DNA of 64,000 nucleotides from Chromobotia macracanthus (taxonomy: Eukaryota > Chordata > Actinopteri > Cypriniformes > Botiidae): contig JAZGTH010000114.1 in NCBI GenBank assembly GCA_036877525.1, positions 2,501 to 66,500 on the forward strand. The letters are read 5' to 3'. The notes below the pieces were generated by a model. It was not told the origin of the DNA and did not search any database. It saw nothing but the letters and a program-made list of their open reading frames with translations. Positions within the stretch are counted from its first letter, which is position 1, and each line of letters starts with the position of its first letter. Below, piece by piece: positions 54,588 to 64,000 of this stretch. The position numbers and the translations under genes are program-made.

Positions 54588-57307
54588 GTGCAATCGTGCA
54601 CAGACCCTGCATCAATCAGGTCACCTCCATGGCTTGAATGAGGGAATATACTGACATACTCCCAGGGAACACGTTTAAATGTATAACTTGAATGTACTGT
54701 AAGTCGCTTTGGATAAAAGTGTTGGAGATTATAAACTTCTGTCATGCATAAATAATCCTCAATAGAGTTAAGGAAGGGAACGAATGATGGGAGATACTGG
54801 AGTGAAATTTGTGAAAACATCTATAAACATACAGTACAGGTGTTCTCCATCATTAACACACAATTCATGAAACAAATCACCATTTTCTTTATAATCTCAA
54901 AATATACACCAACTTGCACAAACCTCAAACTTCCATTTAATAGTTTAGTCAAAATGTATCGTAGTAACCATTTCTTTGTTTGTTTACTAATTTACTTATA
55001 ATGTATTGCAATGCTTGTATTTTATTGCATTTTATAAGCTCGTGGCTTTTGAACTTGTGCTCTCCTCATCCACCACCTCTTACACACTCTGCCTCCATGT
55101 ATTTGTACATGTACCTTGTTACATATAAGGATATCAGTATAATTTCATTGATGGTCAGCTCAATAGGGAAGGAGGGAAGATAAGCAATTGATTAACTCAG
55201 TAAGACACTTTAGCAGACAAACACTATGTCCTGCGCTTTAGTTTTGTTCAAAATCATACTATCCTACTAGCATCTTTCAGATACATATTCTGTGTATTAG
55301 TTTTTTACTGTTAAATGTCTAGCAACACCCTCTCAACCATTTGCAGTTCCATAGAAATTGTGTAGTGAAACGTATAAGCCATATAACAGCATTAAACTTG
55401 GCAACCAGTGCTTAACAACACTGAACACTGCAAAATATACTTCGTTCCTTTTTTTATTGCATTCAAAGGAAATATTAACTGCACTTGCAAAGCACTTTAT
55501 ATTGCTAGATTTGTTAATGTAATATAATACATAACGACACTGAAATCACGTTCATACTAATGCAATATCATTTCATTCCAAAAATGAGTGAGATTTATTC
55601 ACAAAATGCAACTTCCCAATTATTCCTTTAAAATCACCTTAAAAAGTGTCCTGCTATAAACAACACTATTATGTGTCAACAGCAGTGACCAGCTGCACAA
55701 CCTTTAACCCATTTGTGTACCGCTCATCGACACTTTTTCATACTGCTGTGGTCAACAATACATCTCCACTGGTAAATCGTTGTTACAGTGCTTAATTACA
55801 CTGAATTTATTTTCATGAATTTCCTTGCTCAATTCATGTTGCTGTCCCTAGATTCCATGAAAACGTCAACTACCTCTCACTATAAAGCTATTTAAATTTA
55901 GATATGATACGCTTTTTCTTATAATGCAGGTGTTATATTTACTACATTCGTTTCATTCTTAAATCCGAATGGCAATATCGAATTTGTATCCTATGTTAAA
56001 CAACGCAAAGGTGTTGTGGTTTCTGTCACATCTTAGAAGGTTCTCTCAAAGACTTTTTTTAAAGGTTTTTCTCTGTTTTACTTCAGATCCCTAGATCCCA
56101 CTGCTGTTTGGGCAAATAATGTTAAAATAGGGACAAAACACGTCAAGTACGGAAAACGATCTGGTCCCCCAAACTACGGGATGGTTAGCAAATCTATATT
56201 AACTCAAAATATTACAACATGTTAACTTTTGGATACTTATAGTACTGTGAGAAATACCTGTCTCCTGCAAATCTACTCCCAGACGCAGGATAACTTCATG
56301 TATGAAACATGTTGTATTACATTATGCCCAGAGAACACTAATATGACAATATTTTATGTAAATGGTTTAACAGATTTCCAGAATTTACACTTGATTACCA
56401 TAAAATATGTATTTATAAACTATATGAAGCTTACCTGTTTGTTTCCCCAGTCTGCAGGTGGCTCAGGATAATAGTTGAGTCAAGGCTTTGATGCACGAGC
56501 GACAACCAATCAGGACGCGGCTTCAAAATAATTCATAACCTTTCACAACTTTAAAAAGAAAAAGGTGGGACCAAAGAACCGTTTCCCAATACAACGATCC
56601 GGACAGAGACACGCAACCAGTGTAGTTCATGGAGTAACAAGGTGACATCATAAAACCATGCTTCTAGCCTTAGTAATGGCTCTAGCAGCAGAATTTTGTA
56701 TGAAGCAGAAAAGCATCTAAATAACATTTATTTAACAAGTAACCAGCAGGTAGCAAATAGATAATATAATAAAGTTGTTTGGCATAGGCCCCGTTCATAG
56801 TTCAAATCCAAGTATTGCATGTTCCTGCACAATGAAGAAGGCAGGGGCAGAGCCTAACCTGGATCAGGGATCGACCGAGTGGTGGGGAGGGTGGGGGTGA
56901 ATGCCTACATCAATATCTGCAAATATAAATGAGTAAAGCTCTTATATATATATACACTAAGCATTGACTAATGATTGGCTACATCTATTTGTAACAAATG
57001 ATGGCATAATAGCAAATCTTCTTAATAGAACCTACTATTCCAGCATCACACATTGTGGTTTCTGAATTAGCTCGACATACCCTGAGTAAACAAGGGTTGT
57101 GTTTAGTCAACCAAGAATTTTGGGTTTAGCTGACGGTAAATTATGCCTGCTTCATGGAACACCCAAAGTACTGCACATTGATGAAAATTACTTTCTCTCC
57201 ACATTGTAAAATCAGTCAAACCATCCATCCATGGCAACTTCATCCAGATCACAATCTATGTTCTCTCTCACATGACAGCAAAAAGGACGAATTCTCTTGA
57301 ACGGTGA
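54588..57307. repeat. Macrosatellite unit 3
   Basis: 2720 bp. CATGTTGTATT (as units 1 and 5), GCCCAG, TTCAAATC. Confidence 0.95.
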
Positions 57308-60027
57308 GTGCAATCGTGCACAGACCCTGCATCAATCAGGTCACCTCCATGGCTTGAATGAGGGAATATACTGACATACTCCCAGGGAACACGTTTAAAT
57401 GTATAACTTGAATGTACTGTAAGTCGCTTTGGATAAAAGTGTTGGAGATTATAAACTTCTGTCATGCATAAATAATCCTCAATAGAGTTAAGGAAGGGAA
57501 CGAATGATGGGAGATACTGGAGTGAAATTTGTGAAAACATCTATAAACATACAGTACAGGTGTTCTCCATCATTAACACACAATTCATGAAACAAATCAC
57601 CATTTTCTTTATAATCTCAAAATATACACCAACTTGCACAAACCTCAAACTTCCATTTAATAGTTTAGTCAAAATGTATCGTAGTAACCATTTCTTTGTT
57701 TGTTTACTAATTTACTTATAATGTATTGCAATGCTTGTATTTTATTGCATTTTATAAGCTCGTGGCTTTTGAACTTGTGCTCTCCTCATCCACCACCTCT
57801 TACACACTCTGCCTCCATGTATTTGTACATGTACCTTGTTACATATAAGGATATCAGTATAATTTCATTGATGGTCAGCTCAATAGGGAAGGAGGGAAGA
57901 TAAGCAATTGATTAACTCAGTAAGACACTTTAGCAGACAAACACTATGTCCTGCGCTTTAGTTTTGTTCAAAATCATACTATCCTACTAGCATCTTTCAG
58001 ATACATATTCTGTGTATTAGTTTTTTACTGTTAAATGTCTAGCAACACCCTCTCAACCATTTGCAGTTCCATAGAAATTGTGTAGTGAAACGTATAAGCC
58101 ATATAACAGCATTAAACTTGGCAACCAGTGCTTAACAACACTGAACACTGCAAAATATACTTCGTTCCTTTTTTTATTGCATTCAAAGGAAATATTAACT
58201 GCACTTGCAAAGCACTTTATATTGCTAGATTTGTTAATGTAATATAATACATAACGACACTGAAATCACGTTCATACTAATTCAATATCATTGCATTCCA
58301 AAAATGAGTGAGATTTATTCACAAAATGCAACTTCCCAATTATTCCTTTAAAATCACCTTAAAAAGTGTCCTGCTATAAACAACACTATTATGTGTCAAC
58401 AGCAGTGACCAGCTGCACAACCTTTAACCCATTTGTGTACCGCTCATCGACACTTTTTCATACTGCTGTGGTCAACAATACATCTCCACTGGTAAATCGT
58501 TGTTACAGTGCTTAATTACACTGAATTTATTTTCATGAATTTCCTTGCTCAATTCATGTTGCTGTCCCTAGATTCCATGAAAACGTCAACTACCTCTCAC
58601 TATAAAGCTATTTAAATTTAGATATGATACGCTTTTTCTTATAATGCAGGTGTTATATTTACTACATTCGTTTCATTCTTAAATCCGAATGGCAATATCG
58701 AATTTGTATCCTATGTTAAACAACGCAAAGGTGTTGTGGTTTCTGTCACATCTTAGAAGGTTCTCTCAAAGACTTTTTTTAAAGGTTTTTCTCTGTTTTA
58801 CTTCAGATCCCTAGATCCCACTGCTGTTTGGGCAAATAATGTTAAAATAGGGACAAAACACGTCAAGTACGGAAAACGATCTGGTCCCCCAAACTACGGG
58901 ATGGTTAGCAAATCTATATTAACTCAAAATATTACAACATGTTAACTTTTGGATACTTATAGTACTGTGAGAAATACCTGTCTCCTGCAAATCTACTCCC
59001 AGACGCAGGATAACTTCATGTATGAAACATGCTGTATTACATTATGCCCAGAGAACACTAATATGACAATATTTTATGTAAATGGTTTAACAGATTTCCA
59101 GAATTTACACTTGATTACCATAAAATATGTATTTATAAACTATATGAAGCTTACCTGTTTGTTTCCCCAGTCTGCAGGTGGCTCAGGATAATAGTTGAGT
59201 CAAGGCTTTGATGCACGAGCGACAACCAATCAGGACGCGGCTTCAAAATAATTCATAACCTTTCACAACTTTAAAAAGAAAAAGGTGGGACCAAAGAACC
59301 GTTTCCCAATACAACGATCCGGACAGAGACACGCAACCAGTGTAGTTCATGGAGTAACAAGGTGACATCATAAAACCATGCTTCTAGCCTTAGTAATGGC
59401 TCTAGCAGCAGAATTTTGTATGAAGCAGAAAAGCATCTAAATAACATTTATTTAACAAGTAACCAGCAGGTAGCAAATAGATAATATAATAAAGTTGTTT
59501 GGCATAGGCCCCGTTCATAGTTCAAATTCAAGTATTGCATGTTCCTGCACAATGAAGAAGGCAGGGGCAGAGCCTAACCTGGATCAGGGATCGACCGAGT
59601 GGTGGGGAGGGTGGGGGTGAATGCCTACATCAATATCTGCAAATATAAATGAGTAAAGCTCTTATATATATATACACTAAGCATTGACTAATGATTGGCT
59701 ACATCTATTTGTAACAAATGATGGCATAATAGCAAATCTTCTTAATAGAACCTACTATTCCAGCATCACACATTGTGGTTTCTGAATTAGCTCGACATAC
59801 CCTGAGTAAACAAGGGTTGTGTTTAGTCAACCAAGAATTTTGGGTTTAGCTGACGGTAAATTATGCCTGCTTCATGGAACACCCAAAGTACTGCACATTG
59901 ATGAAAATTACTTTCTCTCCACATTGTAAAATCAGTCAAACCATCCATCCATGGCAACTTCATCCAGATCACAATCTATGTTCTCTCTCACATGACAGCA
60001 AAAAGGACGAATTCTCTTGAACGGTGA
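57308..60027. repeat. Macrosatellite unit 4
   Basis: 2720 bp. CATGCTGTATT and TTCAAATT as in unit 2. It also carries AATTCAATATCATTGCATT (about 58279), shared only with unit 6. Confidence 0.95.
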
Positions 60028-62747
60028 GTGCAATCGTGCACAGACCCTGCATCAATCAGGTCACCTCCATGGCTTGAATGAGGGAATATACTGACATACT
60101 CCCAGGGAACACGTTTAAATGTATAACTTGAATGTACTGTAAGTCGCTTTGGATAAAAGTGTTGGAGATTATAAACTTCTGTCATGCATAAATAATCCTC
60201 AATAGAGTTAAGGAAGGGAACGAATGATGGGAGATACTGGAGTGAAATTTGTGAAAACATCTATAAACATACAGTACAGGTGTTCTCCATCATTAACACA
60301 CAATTCATGAAACAAATCACCATTTTCTTTATAATCTCAAAATATACACCAACTTGCACAAACCTCAAACTTCCATTTAATAGTTTAGTCAAAATGTATC
60401 GTAGTAACCATTTCTTTGTTTGTTTACTAATTTACTTATAATGTATTGCAATGCTTGTATTTTATTGCATTTTATAAGCTCGTGGCTTTTGAACTTGTGC
60501 TCTCCTCATCCACCACCTCTTACACACTCTGCCTCCATGTATTTGTACATGTACCTTGTTACATATAAGGATATCAGTATAATTTCATTGATGGTCAGCT
60601 CAATAGGGAAGGAGGGAAGATAAGCAATTGATTAACTCAGTAAGACACTTTAGCAGACAAACACTATGTCCTGCGCTTTAGTTTTGTTCAAAATCATACT
60701 ATCCTACTAGCATCTTTCAGATACATATTCTGTGTATTAGTTTTTTACTGTTAAATGTCTAGCAACACCCTCTCAACCATTTGCAGTTCCATAGAAATTG
60801 TGTAGTGAAACGTATAAGCCATATAACAGCATTAAACTTGGCAACCAGTGCTTAACAACACTGAACACTGCAAAATATACTTCGTTCCTTTTTTTATTGC
60901 ATTCAAAGGAAATATTAACTGCACTTGCAAAGCACTTTATATTGCTAGATTTGTTAATGTAATATAATACATAACGACACTGAAATCACGTTCATACTAA
61001 TGCAATATCATTTCATTCCAAAAATGAGTGAGATTTATTCACAAAATGCAACTTCCCAATTATTCCTTTAAAATCACCTTAAAAAGTGTCCTGCTATAAA
61101 CAACACTATTATGTGTCAACAGCAGTGACCAGCTGCACAACCTTTAACCCATTTGTGTACCGCTCATCGACACTTTTTCATACTGCTGTGGTCAACAATA
61201 CATCTCCACTGGTAAATCGTTGTTACAGTGCTTAATTACACTGAATTTATTTTCATGAATTTCCTTGCTCAATTCATGTTGCTGTCCCTAGATTCCATGA
61301 AAACGTCAACTACCTCTCACTATAAAGCTATTTAAATTTAGATATGATACGCTTTTTCTTATAATGCAGGTGTTATATTTACTACATTCGTTTCATTCTT
61401 AAATCCGAATGGCAATATCGAATTTGTATCCTATGTTAAACAACGCAAAGGTGTTGTGGTTTCTGTCACATCTTAGAAGGTTCTCTCAAAGACTTTTTTT
61501 AAAGGTTTTTCTCTGTTTTACTTCAGATCCCTAGATCCCACTGCTGTTTGGGCAAATAATGTTAAAATAGGGACAAAACACGTCAAGTACGGAAAACGAT
61601 CTGGTCCCCCAAACTACGGGATGGTTAGCAAATCTATATTAACTCAAAATATTACAACATGTTAACTTTTGGATACTTATAGTACTGTGAGAAATACCTG
61701 TCTCCTGCAAATCTACTCCCAGACGCAGGATAACTTCATGTATGAAACATGTTGTATTACATTATGCTCAGAGAACACTAATATGACAATATTTTATGTA
61801 AATGGTTTAACAGATTTCCAGAATTTACACTTGATTACCATAAAATATGTATTTATAAACTATATGAAGCTTACCTGTTTGTTTCCCCAGTCTGCAGGTG
61901 GCTCAGGATAATAGTTGAGTCAAGGCTTTGATGCACGAGCGACAACCAATCAGGACGCGGCTTCAAAATAATTCATAACCTTTCACAACTTTAAAAAGAA
62001 AAAGGTGGGACCAAAGAACCGTTTCCCAATACAACGATCCGGACAGAGACACGCAACCAGTGTAGTTCATGGAGTAACAAGGTGACATCATAAAACCATG
62101 CTTCTAGCCTTAGTAATGGCTCTAGCAGCAGAATTTTGTATGAAGCAGAAAAGCATCTAAATAACATTTATTTAACAAGTAACCAGCAGGTAGCAAATAG
62201 ATAATATAATAAAGTTGTTTGGCATAGGCCCCGTTCATAGTTCAAATCCAAGTATTGCATGTTCCTGCACAATGAAGAAGGCAGGGGCAGAGCCTAACCT
62301 GGATCAGGGATCGACCGAGTGGTGGGGAGGGTGGGGGTGAATGCCTACATCAATATCTGCAAATATAAATGAGTAAAGCTCTTATATATATATACACTAA
62401 GCATTGACTAATGATTGGCTACATCTATTTGTAACAAATGATGGCATAATAGCAAATCTTCTTAATAGAACCTACTATTCCAGCATCACACATTGTGGTT
62501 TCTGAATTAGCTCGACATACCCTGAGTAAACAAGGGTTGTGTTTAGTCAACCAAGAATTTTGGGTTTAGCTGACGGTAAATTATGCCTGCTTCATGGAAC
62601 ACCCAAAGTACTGCACATTGATGAAAATTACTTTCTCTCCACATTGTAAAATCAGTCAAACCATCCATCCATGGCAACTTCATCCAGATCACAATCTATG
62701 TTCTCTCTCACATGACAGCAAAAAGGACGAATTCTCTTGAACGGTGA
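60028..62747. repeat. Macrosatellite unit 5
   Basis: 2720 bp. CATGTTGTATT, GCTCAG and TTCAAATC, matching unit 1 at all three sites. Confidence 0.95.
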
Positions 62748-64000
62748 GTGCAATCGTGCACAGACCCTGCATCAATCAGGTCACCTCCATGGCTTGAATG
62801 AGGGAATATACTGACATACTCCCAGGGAACACGTTTAAATGTATAACTTGAATGTACTGTAAGTCGCTTTGGATAAAAGTGTTGGAGATTATAAACTTCT
62901 GTCATGCATAAATAATCCTCAATAGAGTTAAGGAAGGGAACGAATGATGGGAGATACTGGAGTGAAATTTGTGAAAACATCTATAAACATACAGTACAGG
63001 TGTTCTCCATCATTAACACACAATTCATGAAACAAATCACCATTTTCTTTATAATCTCAAAATATACACCAACTTGCACAAACCTCAAACTTCCATTTAA
63101 TAGTTTAGTCAAAATGTATCGTAGTAACCATTTCTTTGTTTGTTTACTAATTTACTTATAATGTATTGCAATGCTTGTATTTTATTGCATTTTATAAGCT
63201 CGTGGCTTTTGAACTTGTGCTCTCCTCATCCACCACCTCTTACACACTCTGCCTCCATGTATTTGTACATGTACCTTGTTACATATAAGGATATCAGTAT
63301 AATTTCATTGATGGTCAGCTCAATAGGGAAGGAGGGAAGATAAGCAATTGATTAACTCAGTAAGACACTTTAGCAGACAAACACTATGTCCTGCGCTTTA
63401 GTTTTGTTCAAAATCATACTATCCTACTAGCATCTTTCAGATACATATTCTGTGTATTAGTTTTTTACTGTTAAATGTCTAGCAACACCCTCTCAACCAT
63501 TTGCAGTTCCATAGAAATTGTGTAGTGAAACGTATAAGCCATATAACAGCATTAAACTTGGCAACCAGTGCTTAACAACACTGAACACTGCAAAATATAC
63601 TTCGTTCCTTTTTTTATTGCATTCAAAGGAAATATTAACTGCACTTGCAAAGCACTTTATATTGCTAGATTTGTTAATGTAATATAATACATAACGACAC
63701 TGAAATCACGTTCATACTAATTCAATATCATTGCATTCCAAAAATGAGTGAGATTTATTCACAAAATGCAACTTCCCAATTATTCCTTTAAAATCACCTT
63801 AAAAAGTGTCCTGCTATAAACAACACTATTATGTGTCAACAGCAGTGACCAGCTGCACAACCTTTAACCCATTTGTGTACCGCTCATCGACACTTTTTCA
63901 TACTGCTGTGGTCAACAATACATCTCCACTGGTAAATCGTTGTTACAGTGCTTAATTACACTGAATTTATTTTCATGAATTTCCTTGCTCAATTCATGTT
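62748..64000. repeat. Macrosatellite unit 6, cut by the window edge
   Basis: The first 1253 bp of a unit. It carries AATTCAATATCATTGCATT (about 63719), as in unit 4. Confidence 0.95.

Larger units (their letters stand above)
49149..64000. repeat. Macrosatellite: 2.72-kb unit in tandem, 5.5 copies to window end
   Basis: Head-to-tail units start at 49149, 51871, 54588, 57308, 60028 and 62748 (each GTGCAATCGTGCACAGACCC). Lengths are 2722, 2717, 2720, 2720 and 2720, plus at least 1253 bp. Units appear more than 99% identical; differences are a handful of substitutions and length changes in a T-run and a TA-run. The array continues past the right edge, so total copy number is unknown. Open frames of 67, 80 and 90 codons recur in each unit but have no recognisable domain and are unlikely to be genes. 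Confidence 0.97.

Noticed and set aside
49541..63343. Recurrent 67-, 80- and 90-codon frames in each macrosatellite unit
   Set aside because: Their conservation follows from unit identity, not selection. No domains; the minus 90-codon frame spans the unit junction and the old LINE flank.
49149..64000. CRISPR-like or phage-like repeat array
   Set aside because: Units are 2.72 kb with no spacer-repeat pattern, in a eukaryotic subtelomere.
1..64000. tRNA, rRNA and other structured RNA genes
   Set aside because: No tRNA cloverleaf or rRNA sequence was recognised; the only tRNA-like signal is the decayed SINE at 29040-29225.

Overview
The window is the end of a vertebrate chromosome, almost certainly a teleost and most likely a cyprinid-type fish. 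It opens with about 0.84 kb of CCCTAA telomeric repeat. It also carries a spliced pannexin-1 gene, a DANA-like SINE, a DIRS-type fragment, Tc1- and ISL2EU-type transposase relics, Ty3/gypsy chromoviruses and an endogenous retrovirus. There is no bacterial-style organisation, so ribosome binding sites, operons and CRISPR arrays do not apply. Most short open frames in this AT-rich DNA are chance.

Layout: 1-837 telomere; 838-985 a 46-bp subtelomeric repeat; 1286-2754 a doubly truncated DIRS-like element on the minus strand; 4286-7000 dispersed repeats and LTR relics. At 7918-13081 lies a structurally complete Ty3/gypsy chromovirus with two 459-bp LTRs and a 5-bp target duplication. Next come a long-inverted-repeat element (14893-15771) and an internally deleted ISL2EU/DDE_Tnp_4 transposase (17642-18404, minus). 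The one convincing host gene is panx1 (23816-30056, minus, five coding exons, 404 codons). Beyond it are a solo LTR of the same chromovirus (34596-35060), a Tc1 relic, a decayed endogenous retrovirus (36242-41247, minus), a second decayed chromovirus (43350-45316) and another solo LTR (46977-47452). A LINE reverse-transcriptase scrap (48985-49148) runs directly into a 2.72-kb tandem array that fills 49149-64000 and leaves the window.

The best biology is in the 7918-13081 element. Ten bases just after the 5' LTR are perfectly complementary to ten bases that start 31 bp downstream of the LTR TATA box. That is the arrangement expected for a self-primed (Tf1/sushi group) retrotransposon. Its LTR is coding at both ends: Gag begins inside the 5' LTR, with the AATAAA polyadenylation signal lying within Gag codons, and Pol ends inside the 3' LTR. 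The copy is young (two differences between the LTRs) but carries a frameshift in Gag. The 2.72-kb array is nearly homogeneous, and two of its variable sites alternate strictly between odd and even units, which suggests a two-unit higher-order period.

Limits: everything here was read by eye. Family names rest on recognised motifs, not on database searches. Exon junctions are supported by GT/AG sites, matching phases and homology to pannexins, not by transcripts.
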